Shown: positions 1-11,900, numbered from the stretch's first letter. The stretch: 64,000 nucleotides of DNA from Adiantum capillus-veneris (GCA_014529385.2 CM043966.1:90284587-90348586); one strand, 5' to 3'. Notes: generated from the sequence alone by a model not told the origin. Program-made: numbers and translations.

Positions 1-840
<840 letters not shown>

Positions 841-845
841 AAGCT

Positions 846-860
846 CTTTTTTGTTTACAG
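846..860 (+). other. Splice acceptor (polypyrimidine tract + CAG)
   Basis: The stretch CTTTTTTGTTTACAG is a textbook plant 3' splice site: a T-rich tract, then ACAG. The downstream frame is open from here to a stop at 1396, so the junction is likely a real intron/exon boundary. There is no ATG start at this position; the frame simply reads through it. Confidence 0.6.
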
Positions 861-1396
861 AGGATCGTACTCAATATAGCCCTGTTGCTCCCAACATAAT
901 GCAATCAAGTGGAATAGAAAACAACGTGGAAGGTGCAAACAAAGCTTTTGCAACAATGGGTTCCTTAGTTGCCAGGAAATTGAGCAACTTTGTGGAGGAC
1001 AACAAGGGATTGGAGGGAAGAGAGACGGAGAGAGCAGAAAATGTGAAAAAGACAGATGGTAAAGTTGATGGTTCTCAGGGCTTGCACAGCATAATTGGAG
1101 CAAAACTAACAGATGTTCTCATGTACCAAGCACGGGCAGATGCGGCCCGTGAGGATGCAATCAACCTTCAGCGCATCATATTCTTAAAAACAAAGGAAAT
1201 GGAGGAAGATTACAGCCTCAAATTTGCTAAATTGAGGCTTGATGCAGCAGAGCAGCAGCGAAGAAAGCGTCTGGAAGAGCTGCAAGCTTTGGAGAGATCC
1301 CACCGTGAGTACGAAATTATGAAACTGCGAATGGAAACAGATATGAAGCATTTGATGATGAAGATTATGGAGAGATCTAGACCTCAACTAGCATGA
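861..1396 (+). CDS. Terminal exon of a coiled-coil protein, unknown function
   Basis: The frame is open from the acceptor at 860 to TGA at 1396, about 178 codons; the first internal ATG is at 898. The C-terminal ~90 residues are charged and heptad-like, with many E, K, R, L and M (for example RLDAAEQQRRKRLEELQALE), which predicts a coiled coil. The N-terminal half is polar and low in hydrophobics. No catalytic motif, signal peptide or membrane segment is visible. It could be the last exon of a nuclear or DNA-binding host protein, or of a DNA-transposon accessory gene; I cannot name it. The intron before it contains the compound microsatellite. Base composition is more balanced than in the surrounding transposon debris, and this is the best candidate for a host coding sequence in the window. 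Confidence 0.55.
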
Positions 1397-1829
1397 CCTA
1401 CGATGAGAGAGGTCTGCACATCCCCTTCATTTTTAACTTGTGAACATACATGCCTTGTACACAATTCATGCAGCGCATTAACGCACCCAATCAGAACAAA
1501 ACCCTCCCGACGTGTCTATCGGGCATGTCGATGAGGACCCACCATTGGCTAGCGATCATGGGTTGGTAAATTTTATACTTAGTGGTTATTTGAAGCTTCC
1601 TGTGTAGTCTATTCGGTATTGTTTAGAGTGAAGGAGGTTGACTCTCCAAGATTTTCTTCAGGAATGCAGACGAGTGTAAAGCTAGGTGAATCAAGCAGTT
1701 TGTGGGAAATAGAGCCTTCTGTCAAAGTTCTGGCATCTCAAGTGAACTGCCCAATGTGTTCCAAATATTTATTTTGGCTTTTAGGTATTTATTTCACTTT
1801 TTTGTCAAAGTTTGGGTAGGGCAATTTAC
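1397..1829 (+). other. Probable 3' UTR and start of a copia-type LTR
   Basis: No convincing coding frame. The stretch after the stop at 1396 probably holds the 3' end of the exon's transcript and, further on, the U3 part of the LTR that ends at 1948. I could not place the LTR's left edge because there is no second copy in the window. Confidence 0.3.
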
Positions 1830-1948
1830 TGAGGTGGCTATATAAGGGCCACTAGCCTCCGTTGTAGTATGTATCAATTCATTTCTCTCTCTCTCTCTCT
1901 CTCTCGTGTATTCTCCCCCTCTACGCTTCCGCATCGTCGACTTTGACA
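1830..1948 (+). repeat. LTR 3' portion (TATA, CT-rich R/U5, CA end)
   Basis: CTATATAAGG at 1838-1847 is a good TATA box. A (CT)n run at 1884-1905 follows, and the segment ends in CTTTGACA, directly against a perfect primer-binding site. TATA, then R/U5, then CA, then PBS is the order expected at an LTR 3' end on the plus strand. The LTR's 5' TG end is not resolved. Confidence 0.55.
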
Positions 1949-1960
1949 TGGTATCAGAGC
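1949..1960 (+). other. Primer-binding site, initiator tRNA-Met type
   Basis: TGGTATCAGAGC is the exact sequence complementary to the 3' end of plant initiator tRNA-Met, used by many copia and gypsy elements. It abuts the CA at 1947-1948 with no spacer. No gag or pol frame follows, so the internal region is lost or this is a non-coding derivative. Confidence 0.75.
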
Positions 1961-2395
1961 ATTTGGATCTTTGATACTTGGAGAAGTTGCACGCGTCGAA
2001 GAAGAGGAGCTCGTGGAGAAGGAAAGTGCCGGTGAATTGACTGGCGTTTTTGGTTGCATTTCAATATGCAATGTCCTTTTTTGGCATGGGGACTGGTTGC
2101 ATTTCAAAATGCCCCACCGGATGGTATGTGGAGTAAAATGCATGCGATAGCCTCTTGAAGAATCACGAGCGCTTTGAAACGCTCAAGGCAAAGAGCAACT
2201 CCTCCTCTTCTTCTTTCTCCCCCTTCAAAAGTGTCCCAAGCTCTCTTTTTCTCCCCTCAAATGTTGAAAAGTGAAGGTCTGCAATCTTTATCCCCACTCT
2301 CTCTCTCTCTCTCTCTCTAAATTGCCTTGACATCGCTAACTCCTATTATCAGGCTAGGGTACCTTTTTGTAAAGTAATCTACTACACATCATTTT
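1961..2395. other. Non-coding stretch after the PBS
   Basis: No supported gene. It has two similar phrases (GGTTGCATTTCAATATGC and GGTTGCATTTCAAAATGC, near 2053 and 2095) and a CT microsatellite at 2298-2318. It may be the internal part of a terminal-repeat element that has lost its genes. Confidence 0.4.
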
Positions 2396-2640
2396 AGCTC
2401 TGTAACATCTCCTTCTAGATCTGCAACGTCTTCCTCCATAGCTACAACATCTCCTTCCAGATCTGCAACCTCTTTCTCCATAGCTCCAACATCTCCTTTC
2501 ATATGTGCAGCCTCTTTCTCTATAGCTCCAACATCTCTTTTTAGATATGCCACCTCCACTTTTTAGATTTGTAACCTCTTTCTCCATAGCTCCAACATCT
2601 CCTTCCTTATCAAGGTTCTTTAGTCCACTTTCTCTGTCTT
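2396..2640 (-). pseudogene. 42-bp minisatellite encoding a 14-residue coiled-coil repeat
   Basis: The phrase ACATCTCCTTCCAGATCTGC... recurs at about 2405, 2447, 2489, 2531 and, after a disruption, 2597. The period is 42 bp, or 14 codons. Read on the minus strand it gives repeats close to GDVGAMEKEVADLE, with V/M/V/L spaced as in a coiled coil. A 24-bp irregular stretch near 2560 breaks the frame. Just upstream (minus) lies EREMQALEDRESGLKNLDKE, also coiled-coil-like. The period is a multiple of three and the heptad pattern is kept, so this was probably coding; the host gene or transposon is not recognised. Confidence 0.5.
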
Positions 2641-2864
2641 CCAAAGCTTGCATCTCTCTTTCAAGTTACATAACCTCTTTCTTATGGTTATATTGTCTCG
2701 TGGGTGACTACCATGAGTCTATACCTTGCACTTTCCTTCAAGGGTGAATCTGGGTATATCCTGGATTCATCTAGGTATATATCTTTCTTATGTGCAGCAA
2801 CATCAACTTTCCTACTCTAGCTCCCTATCCCTTTTGACATCTCTTTCCATAATTACTGCAACAT

Positions 2865-2902
<38 letters not shown>

Positions 2903-4057
2903 CTATTCACTTTGCATGTAATTTGCAGTGTACTTGCTCATAGCTACCAAACGTTTATAATGGAGTAGAGATCAATATACAGTACATAGTGTCATGATGA
3001 CACCCAATTTTTTGTGCAATTTGACACATTTTATCGATTACATCGGCAAACCTTCAACTTATAGGATACAAGCGTTCATAAAATTGATCTTTTCATTGTA
3101 AAATGTGATGAAATTTGGCTTGGCATATTTTGCGAGTCCGCAAAATATAAACTGCCATGTCCAATATGTGCGTGTGTATCTCAAAAATTGTAGGGTAGTT
3201 CATTTGTTAGGTGCAAAATGGAAGGTCAAAGACCTTAGCCAATATTGTACTCTCATTTCAAAATTTGAATATCAAGAAAGAAAAGGGAAAGGAGAGAGCC
3301 GTGTGAAGGGTGGTTGAGGAAGTTGAATCCTCTCTTCCTTTAACTTCTCTAACACGAGTCTTTTCAAACTCTCTTGCATTGGCACAACTCTTTCTCTCTC
3401 TTCTTTGCGTGCTTTCTTGCCATATCCATGGAAGGTGAGGGAGAGAGTGAGGATGATGATTTTCTGTGTTTCATAGCCATAAGTGTATATTGATGTTATT
3501 GTTCAGGATATTCCATGCAAACACTTGTTTTAAAACAAATGATAAGCTAGCTAAAAAGATAATCCTTAGAACACCTTGAATTTGAACTTATAGTGTTGTT
3601 CTGAACTGATAAGATAATTCATTATAGCTAAAAATATACCGCAAGAACTATGGACAATTGAATTTTACATGAGTGATTATCCTTAAACAAACTAGTTTGA
3701 AGAACCAAGAATGCATCTGCAGTAGTCAAAGACCAATCAAGAGTGGCATGCAAAGAAGTGGAGTGTTTTTGTACCTAAGAGCGTCTAATAAGCAAATCCC
3801 AATATATATGGATACCTAAACAGCAGTAGGGTAACACCAAGGTTCTAGAAGAACAAGAAGATCAAGGATTGCTGCAAAAATTATGGTAATCCAAATTCTC
3901 GTGGGTGAGCACTCTACCCTATTTAGATTGATACACATCCATCTTGCAAAACCATTTTAGCACACAAAAATGGCTGTGTAAATTTCAGCAACATAAGCAT
4001 AACAAAAAAACAATCCAAGAACCACACCAGCTATCACAACCAAAAATCATAACCTTA
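2641..4057. other. No gene recognised
   Basis: A+T-rich sequence with a (CT)n run at 2870-2900 and only short, uninformative frames. Nothing here matches a known family by eye. From about 3400 it grades into family C, the degenerate repeat described at 4500-5786. Confidence 0.5.
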
Positions 4058-4163
4058 ACCATAAGGGACCTTTTGCGCTTGACCAAAAACTCTATTTAGC
4101 ACTAAGGCCAACCATAAGGGACCTTCAACGCTTGACCAAAAACTATATTTAGCACTAAAACCA
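4058..4163. repeat. 53-bp tandem duplication
   Basis: ACCATAAGGGACC followed by GCTTGACCAAAAACT and TATTTAGCACTAA occurs at 4058 and again at 4111. The second copy has a few substitutions. Confidence 0.8.
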
Positions 4164-5786
4164 ACTCATGCACTTGGAGCTTTGAATATACTTGCTACAA
4201 TCGATTGAACCAACACACATGGCCCTTATAGCTCAAATTTTTATGCATAAAAAAAGAATCTGACCGACAACTAAACATAATTTCAAATCACCAATTTAGA
4301 ACCTAATGCAAGTGATGTACCACAACCGCACATCACCCTCCTTGCAGATAAAGCTAGTTTTGACCCAAAAAGGTGGAAAACAGTACATGCATGTACATAA
4401 TAAATCCACATCTATCCTTTGAGTTTTCATGCATCGTATAAAATTATCACATAACGTTAATCATGATGGAAGAAAACCCCATCACTTTGACCATTCGTAT
4501 GCCCTAATTTCACATGTAGGTGGACAACTTTTTCCTATTTTTAGATGATGTACCCAAAAGAGTACCTCTTTTCATTTTCCATGAACGTAAGTGACTGACG
4601 TAACTCATCAATAAATTATAAGTCCTTGCCCTTTTATCAACCTTTATCAGTAAACTATCCCACCATAACTGATATTCAAGGTTGCGAAGCTGACTTAAAC
4701 ATGAGGAAACTAAATTTGGTCGCAAACATGCTTTCTTGTATGGTAAGCGAACTCCAGCTGGAGAGATAATCTTCCCAATTGGATTTCTTGGTGCTAACGT
4801 ACACGCTTAGCATATCCTTTAGCACAAGGTTGAGACTAGTAAAGGGACTATCCTCTCTAGATAGCTGAAAGCACAGAGGTGTATTTCCCCACCGTTTACA
4901 AACATTCCTCCAAAATGACTGGCAAATAGGGATTACAATTCCTTGCATCATTGTTGATTAGTCAATAAGATTTTAGGAACAACCATCTTGGTTAATTATA
5001 GTGAGTTGATCTACAAGCATCCAAACTGAGACATGACCTCTATTGGTGACTGACAGATCAACAAATAATGCCATAGAGATAGTGCACCAAGACTGCAAAA
5101 TGCTTTAGAAGCTGTTGATGTCATGGAAGTGCATGCCGTTCCAAATCAGCCTTTGCTAAACAATAGGGCCCCATAACACCTAGTGTGCTTGTATTTAGCA
5201 AAAATAGATTCAAGCCTGCATATCCATAACTATATTTGCCAATGCTTAATGCTAATGTTATGCTCACGGCTCACTAAAGGAGCTAAGTACTTTTAATGTG
5301 AAAATCGTGTCAACATATTTGGACCATAATAAAATGTGAAAATCCCTCACATCTAGGTACCAAATGAACAAGTTCATCAACTTAACATAACCTTGCTACG
5401 TGTATAAACAATCATCCGTTAAAATTATTTAACAATACTTGTAACTTGAACAAGTCTTACTAAGTGTTCAACAATTTCTTGCTATTGAAATTGTTCATGA
5501 TACAATGTGCTCAAAATGGTCGAGTAAATGGAATGGACCATCACCAAGGGATGTTAGTCACGATACATCATTCAAAGAACGGTGCCATTATTAGTCCCAG
5601 AGACTCATATTCTCCACATGTGGAATATGTCTCAGATAAGGATGTCAGAAAGAAGACCATCCTTCAAGGACGAGATGTACTTGTGTATGGAGGTAACTGT
5701 AAACACTCTATGACGTGAGTGAGAGGTGCCCTCATTATCTTTTCTCCACAATGGCTAAACCGAACTCCATGAGTTCCTGGACCATG
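4164..5786 (-). pseudogene. Family C, left half: degenerate gypsy-like repeat
   Basis: Minus-strand frames at 4510-4725 and 4676-4951 keep pieces such as LNLVLKDMLSVYVSTKKSNW, which resemble the integrase segment that follows [10 protein letters not shown] in gypsy elements (V-L-x-D-M-L-R-A-Y-V...W). The catalytic part is not recognisable and stops are frequent. The DNA matches the 55362-56351 region (for example AGCATATCCTTTAGCAC and CCTCCAAAA[T]GACT). The repeat was cut at 5787-5791 by element A and continues at 18898. The gypsy origin is an inference from short protein similarity. Confidence 0.4.
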
Positions 5787-5791
5787 TTTCT
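5787..5791. repeat. Target-site duplication of element A, left
   Basis: TTTCT directly precedes the TG of the left LTR and is repeated exactly at 18893-18897 after the CA of the right LTR. Confidence 0.9.
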
Positions 5792-6927
5792 TGAAAGGTC
5801 CCCAACCCACAACTCTACAAGTTGTGATGGGACCCTTGATAGGTCACTAGGCCTAATGGACACAAGGTCTTTAAGTATGGAAAATCCAGAGAATAAGTTC
5901 TTACCATTGGCAATGGCTTCAACTTATAGCCCTAGAAACAGACCTAGTCCCGTCTCGCAAGCAAAAATGGTATAAAACCTTAAAGATCTAATTTTCTTTT
6001 TTCCCGGCCCTAAGCCTTCGCATAGGGCTAAGGATTCTTCTTTCAACATTTTTTTCCCTCTACTTAAGTGAGGGCACAGCCGTTCAAGGTTCCTGTTCCA
6101 ACGGGAAAGCAATATAAACATTTACTATGGCGGGGAAAGATAGTTACCTGACTAATCAGGTCCACCCGTCCTTGATCAACAACCTTAGTTGATCCCCACT
6201 TTCCACCCCCGCACTCACACATACAACTTATTTTTCCTAATTACTACAACGTTCCTTTTACATTTAAAATAATGGTTTATTCTTATATCCATCACATTGT
6301 TTATTCAAGCAACCTTTAAAACAACATTTCAGACATTCTTTTCCAAACAACATCTTTGTCTTAAGACCCATACTGTCACATCAAATCTGACTAGCACTTT
6401 ACTTGTCTCAAGATCACCTATACATTGGGTGCCCATACATCCTTTATTTAAATTAAAACTCAAGTCTCAGGTGCCCATATACCTCTTCTTATTTATAAAC
6501 AAAGTTTGGGTGCCCATACACCCTAACTAGTTGCCCATACAACCAGGCGACTCCCCTAGGATAAAAACAATATCCTAACATTAAAGACACAATGACATGA
6601 GTGGAGTAGAGACTCCATGCTCATGGAGGTAGCCGACTGCTCTGAAGCCACATAGCTTTCATTACTCTCCACCTGAGAGAACAATATCAAAATGTCAGGG
6701 GTGATCTTGAGACAAGCTTTCCTAAGGTTGATCAACCGGTTCTTTCCTTATTCACCCAGTCTAACCAAATCATTTCTTTCCTATTCCTTCTCAAACAGAT
6801 GCTCGATATTTCTTGGAAGGTTTGTTCTTCCATTCTTAGCCAGTTTACTCATTCCTATCGATTCTAACCATTACCTAACATATGCAATGTTAAATTATTT
6901 CAACCCTTTACAAAAATTAACTGAACC

Positions 6928-7113
6928 TTAATAACTTAAACCCACCTGTGAGGATTGGTCGGGAGCTGCCATGTGTTGTACCTTCGGAGGACGCATGGCT
7001 ACATCTGAAGGAATGCTACTAGGTCCAGCCTCATGGTCATGCGCACCTCTGCCCCTCTTGGGCGAAGACTCCTCCTCTGCCTGGCTACTGGTGCGTGTCC
7101 TTTTTGGTGCCAT
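6928..7113 (-). CDS. 61-codon basic ORF inside the LTR (3' copy)
   Basis: A true ATG begins MAPKRTRTSSQAEEESSPKR and the frame ends after 61 codons. The N-terminus is rich in K/R and S, like a nuclear-localisation signal. The same ORF is open in the other LTR (16854-17036) with about 12 amino-acid changes. Near its end the codons CAG|GTG form a good 5' splice site on the minus strand (CAG|GTGGGT at 6945/6946), also kept in the other LTR, so the frame might be a first exon. Function is unknown. The many replacement changes between copies argue against selection since insertion. Confidence 0.4.
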   Translation of the reverse strand: MAPKRTRTSSQAEEESSPKRGRGAHDHEAGPSSIPSDVAMRPPKVQHMAAPDQSSQVGLSY

Positions 7114-7459
7114 CTTAATATCCTAGAAAAGTATTTTCAGATATTAGATTATGGTAACAATTTTTTTTTTCCTCTGAAAAACCCTAGGATTGATCCAACA
7201 ACATACTCCACTCCTTGAGTATTTTTTATTGTGATTGTCCAGTTATCTATTTTCCTATTCTTTTTCTAAGACCCAACTTACATGTTTTAACCCTAATAGC
7301 TCCTTAGCTATAAAGTAGGCTATGACATTTTTATCTAGGGATTCTAAGGATATTTTTGAGCTCTAGTAATTAATACTTAATTATATTAGTTATTTTTCTA
7401 ATTTTCATAATTTTCATAATTAATTTTTTAGAAAACTTCATTTTAAATAAGAAAAATTC

Positions 7460-8300
7460 TTAGATAAGTTGATTTTTTGTAGCTAAGCTATTTATCACAG
7501 CTCCCTACCGGTGTATTATATCTTTGAAAATTATCTCAAATCTATCTAATCTAATTTACTAATTTCCCCCTTTAATTTATCTTCAAAAACAGGGTTTTTT
7601 AACTAAGATAATTAGGTAAATTATTTTTTTATGACTAAGATAACTATCATGGCTTCTTAATAATGTATTCTAACTCTGAAAATTATCTCAAAGATAGCTA
7701 ATCTAATTTAACTTCAAAAATAAGATTTTAAAGCTAAGATAATTAGCTAGCTTGATTTTTTGTGGCTAAGCTAATTGTCACAGCTTTATAGCAATGTATT
7801 TTAACTCTAAAGATTATCTCAAAGATATCTTATCTAATTTACTAATTTCTTCCTTTAATTTACCTTCAAAAATAGGTTTTTTAAGTAAGATAATCAGGTA
7901 AATTAATTTTTTATGTCTAAGATAATTATCAAAGCTTTCTAATAATGTAATCTAACTGTGACCATTATCTCAAATTTATCTAAGCTAATTTTCCTCTTTA
8001 ACTCACCTTCAAAAACAACATTTTTTAACTAAGATAATTAGTTAAATGAATTTTTTGTGGCTAAGCTAATTATCATGGCTTTTTAATAATGTATTCTAAC
8101 TCTGAAAGTTATCTCAAAGCTATCTAATTTAGTTTACTAATTTTCCCTTTTAGTTTATCTTCAAAAATATGATTTTTTAACTAAGATAATTAGCTAAATT
8201 AAATTTCTGTCGCTTAGCTACTTACCACGGCTTCCTAATAATGTATTCTAACTATGAAAATTATCTTGCAATTATTTAGATTAATTAAATAATATTCCCA
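7460..8300. repeat. ~148-bp tandem array in element A 3' LTR, six units
   Basis: The phrase TAATGTATTCTAACTCTGAA and its variants recur at about 7512, 7662, 7791, 7944, 8086 and 8239. Each is followed by AATTATCTCAAA and, later, ACTAAGATAATTAGCTAAAT. Units are 129-153 bp and A+T-rich. The partner LTR has only four units. Confidence 0.85.
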
Positions 8301-8763
8301 CTTAATTTTTAACAAAAATCATCAATTATTAACTCTAAGAATTAGTAAAATGATTAATTGATTTTTCACATAAGTACTACAAGTTAATAAAAATGTAATT
8401 AAGCTCTAAAAATTATCATAAGATTAATGAAGCTAATTACAAGGATTTATGCCTAATTTAGGCCATAGATCAAACTATTTTAATAATAGTAATAACTAAT
8501 TATTGTTAAAAATCAGAGAGTTAAGATTACTTAGTTTAATTGGATATCATAAGAGTAATTAATAACATTAAGAGGCCTTGTCATTCCTAATTTACAATTA
8601 GGAGAGAGAAAATTAAACCTAGATTAATTGCTAATTAATTTACTAATCCCAATTACTTGGACTAATCCTCTTCAAGAGTTTTTCTCTCTTAAGAGGTTTG
8701 TGAAGCTTCTCTCAAGAAAATGAGAGGAATTCCCAGGAAGTGTGTAAAATGAGAGCTTCACGG

Positions 8764-8774
8764 CCTTTTTATAG
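8764..8774 (-). promoter_or_regulatory. TATA box of element A 3' LTR
   Basis: The minus strand reads CTATAAAAAGG. The homologous site in the 5' LTR is CTATATAAAGG at 18386-18396. Its place about 500 bp from the LTR start is compatible with a U3 promoter. Confidence 0.55.
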
Positions 8775-9270
8775 CTTTCTGGTGCCCAGGACTAGTGTGT
8801 ACGAGGCCTCTGGCCAGTCCAATTCAGCCCTACAAAGGAGGAGGCGCCCCCCCAAGCTGCTCACTAGATTCTATGGACTTTTGAACTCTCCTGGCCACCC
8901 CCTGTTCAGCTTGCAGCCCAAGTCTGCTACTTTAGGTGGTTCTATACCAATTTTGATTCGATAGCTAATGATTAATCTCTAGGCCATATGATTTCTTATC
9001 CACAAGGCCATGTGATATAATTTATGGCTATTATTTCCAAAATTTTAATGGGTTAAATTAACAGTGAAAACTTTCAAAGAGTCTATCTGGGTCAATTTCT
9101 ATCCGAACTAAATTCTGAAAGTTTCTAGTTGTAGTATTGCCTTGCTTAAGATTCCAAAAATCCCAATCTTGATTAATTTTGGAATAGTACTTTCTCACTT
9201 TTTGTGTTTATGGGTTGTAGGTATAGTTTAGACATAGTATAATCAATTTGAAATTTCTAAAAATCTTACA

Positions 9271-9283
9271 TTCTCCCCAACTT
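9271..9283 (-). other. Polypurine tract of element A
   Basis: The minus strand reads AAGTTGGGGAGAA directly before the LTR start TGTAAG. This is the expected site of plus-strand priming next to the 3' LTR. Confidence 0.8.
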
Positions 9284-9872
9284 AGATTTTTGAGATGTCC
9301 TCATCTCAACAGAAGTTAGGGTAATTTCTACAAAGGGAAGCCTCATCCTCCTAGGTAGCATCTTCAATGGGATAATCTTTCCACTTTACAAGATATTCTT
9401 TAATTATTCTATTTCTAAGGGCTCTCTCTCTTGTTTAAAGTACACAATCTGGTTGAAGCTCAAGGACTCCTTGCTTCAACATTACAATTTTCTCATCATC
9501 CAAAGCATGATTAGGGTTAGAGATATAGGGTTTAAAAAGACTAATGTGAAACACATCATGAACCTTGATATGTTCAGGAAGTTTTAACTTGTAAGCCTGA
9601 TCGCTGAGTACTTTGGTTACTTCATATGGACCACAATATCGGGGGACTGAGCTTTTTGAAATTTCTGAGGGTCAAGTTACTTTTCTTTGGTCGAACGCGT
9701 AGAAAAACCTTATCCCCTTGTTTGAAAATTCAATTTGACCTTTTCAAGTTAGCATAGTGTTTCTGACGATCCTTTGTAGCTTGAATATCCTGTCGGATAG
9801 CTTTGGTATGATCTTACATTTCTTCTAACATCTTCTTTGTGGCTTCCACCCTTATAGTTCAGTCCGAGAAGT
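9284..9872 (-). pseudogene. Element A integrase C-terminus, distal part
   Basis: The minus strand contains AIRQDIQATKDRQKHYANLK and then IFKQGDKVFLRVRPKKS, the usual region after the catalytic core (D-R-Q-K-x-Y-A-x-x-x-R, then G-D-x-V-x-L). A segment resembling KLPEHIKVHDVFHISLFKPY follows. Several stops and frame changes break it. It is separated from the catalytic core by the insertion at 9877-11122. Confidence 0.7.
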
Positions 9873-9876
9873 TTAA

Positions 9877-11122
9877 CACTAGGTTGGTAACCTAACAGGA
9901 CATAAAAGTTTCCTTTCAGGGTTTTGAAAAAAACCTCCAAAACCATAGTAGATCCACTCATTTTGTAAAATCCTTTCATGAGGTTATAGTTCAAGGCCTA
10001 CTACACATGGAAAAAATAAGAAACTTGTAAAATTTCTCATCTTTTGGTCACACCAAGCCTCCAAAGTTGATGGACCAGTGCATTTTCATCAAAACAGTCA
10101 TTTCTTACGTTTTGTTGCATAAAAACAAGATTAGGGATTTTTGTAGGACTTGAGATAAATTCCCTAGTTAACTTCAATGGGTTGGTGATCAGAACATATG
10201 ATTGCTTCTCACTCACTATTTTTTGTTTTGCCAAAATAAATAGGTACAAAAAAGTTGAATTTTTACCATTCTGCAAACCTATCATCAAAGTTTCTATAGC
10301 CACGCTCAATACAAATAATATATGCATGTGTTCTTAGTTCCCTATTGTCCTTTATGTTCATAAGCAGCCATGAAGCATGTCAAAAGAATAATACATTTAT
10401 TACCAAGGGGAATCTTGGGGACAAAGATGAAGTGTTAAATACAGCAAACGTGAAAAAATTGGGTTCAACATTATGAGTTGTAGAATCCCATAGAAACTAT
10501 TCAATATCTAGCCAAATTTGATCCTTATGTGACTAGATATGGTTACTACCTACAAAATGCATGTAGTTGTCACAAGAAACTAACAATATTAAAAAAGCTA
10601 TACTTGATATACTAGAATGTTTTGTTTTCTTCTATAATTGAAAAAATCAACCATCGTTGGATATCATGAAATCCACCAAAAAAATCATAGAAGAGCTAAA
10701 ATTGGCTAAAAAGCAGGATTTGACAATTTTTGTAATTTGGTCATAACTTACAACTTTAATATTTATTTCTCCCTAGAAGCATTAGGACATGTTGAGGACT
10801 ACTAAAGATAGTTCTATAGCATTATAGACCTCACAAACATGAATTCTAGAGTGGTATAGCTGCAAAAAGTTGAAAAAAGCCAAAAACAGGACCCGTTTTT
10901 TCACACAGTTTAGGTTGTGAAATGTTGTGCAAGGACAATGTTAAAGATGGAATTGATATTCCAAAAAAATGTCGAGTTTTTTTCAACTCATGAGACAACT
11001 TTCTAGATAGATAGCACCTTAAAATCCATTTTGAAACTCTTGACATAATTCAAGGAAAATGGTCACTTAACAGGACATAAAAGTGTCCCAGGACATAAAA
11101 GTGTCCCATTACTAACCTAGTG
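9877..11122. mobile_element. 1246-bp terminal-inverted-repeat insertion in element A integrase
   Basis: The integrase similarity stops at one edge and resumes at the other. The edges are inverted repeats: CACTAGGTTGGTAA at 9877 and its complement-strand partner CACTAGGTTAGTAA ending at 11122. TTAA lies outside both ends (9873-9876 and 11123-11126) and could be a target duplication. Subterminal copies of AGGACATAAAAGTGTCC occur once at the left and twice in tandem at the right (about 11072-11107). No transposase is recognisable; a minus-strand frame at 10037-10327 has no known motif. It is best described as a non-autonomous DNA transposon. The CACTA ends suggest that superfamily, while TTAA suggests another. 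Confidence 0.6.
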
Positions 11123-11126
11123 TTAA

Positions 11127-11900
11127 GAGACATACGCATTCGTGTCCATAGAAAGCATTGAAAGGTGACATTCCTATGCTTCTATGAAATGAGGTGTTAT
11201 ATACAAACTCCATCAAGGAAAGGTATTGTATCCATTTTTTTGGTTCTTTGCTACAATAAGCTCTGAGAATATCTTCGATTACTTGATTTACTCTCTCTGT
11301 CTGGCCATCTGTTTGAGGGTGATAGGCTGTACTGAAACATAGTTGTGTTCCCAAAGCTTCAAACAAAGCCTTCCGGAACTTAGAAGTGAACTTGGCATCC
11401 CGATCACTAATTATGCTCTTAGGCAGCCCATGAAGTCAAAAAATTTCTTTAACAAAGAGACGGCTTATATCCGCGGCTGTATAAGTTGTTTTTACAGGCA
11501 TCACATGAGCTGTTTTAATGAGCATATCCACTACTACCATGATGGAGTCATAACCACCTTGAACATTGGGAAGTCCGGTAACAAAATCCATGCTGATAAA
11601 TTCCCACTTCATTTGTGGAATGTCCAAAGCGTGAAGCTTTCCGGGCATAATTACTCTTTCTGCTTTAATCCTTTGGCATGAAAGTCATTGTTTAATGTAA
11701 CAAAGTATTTCACCCTTCATTCTTGGCCAAAAATAACTCTTCCTCATGGCATTAAGAGTTTTTGCATAACGTGGATGTCCAGTTACTGGGGAATTGTGTC
11801 CCTCATATAGAATTAATTCCTTTAAAGCTGAATTCCTGGGAATGTATAAGTGTTGTTTATAATATAACTGCCCATATTTCTTTGAATAGTCCTTAGACAT
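11127..11900 (-). pseudogene. Element A integrase core
   Basis: On the minus strand: HNSPVTGHPRYAKTLNAMRK then SYFWPRMKGEI (His/Cys zinc-binding region), then WEFISMDFVTGLP (first catalytic Asp), [15 protein letters not shown] (second Asp) and [17 protein letters not shown] (catalytic Glu). All three catalytic acids of the DDE core are present as residues, but the frame is broken at about 11436 and 11660-11690. The C-terminus is cut by the insertion at 11122. Confidence 0.85.

Larger units (their letters stand above)
5792..9270 (-). repeat. Element A 3' LTR (3479 bp)
   Basis: It matches 15659-18892 throughout. Plus-strand ends are TGAAAGGTCCCC and ...AAATCTTACA, so on the element strand the LTR runs TGTAAG...CTTTCA. 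It contains a TATA box at 8764-8774 (minus), a six-copy ~148-bp array at 7460-8300 and a short ORF at 6928-7113. It is 245 bp longer than its partner, mainly from two extra array units. Confidence 0.92.

Noticed and set aside
11343-11681. Plus-strand frame of 112 codons
   Set aside because: It is antisense to the element A integrase, which has clear catalytic motifs.
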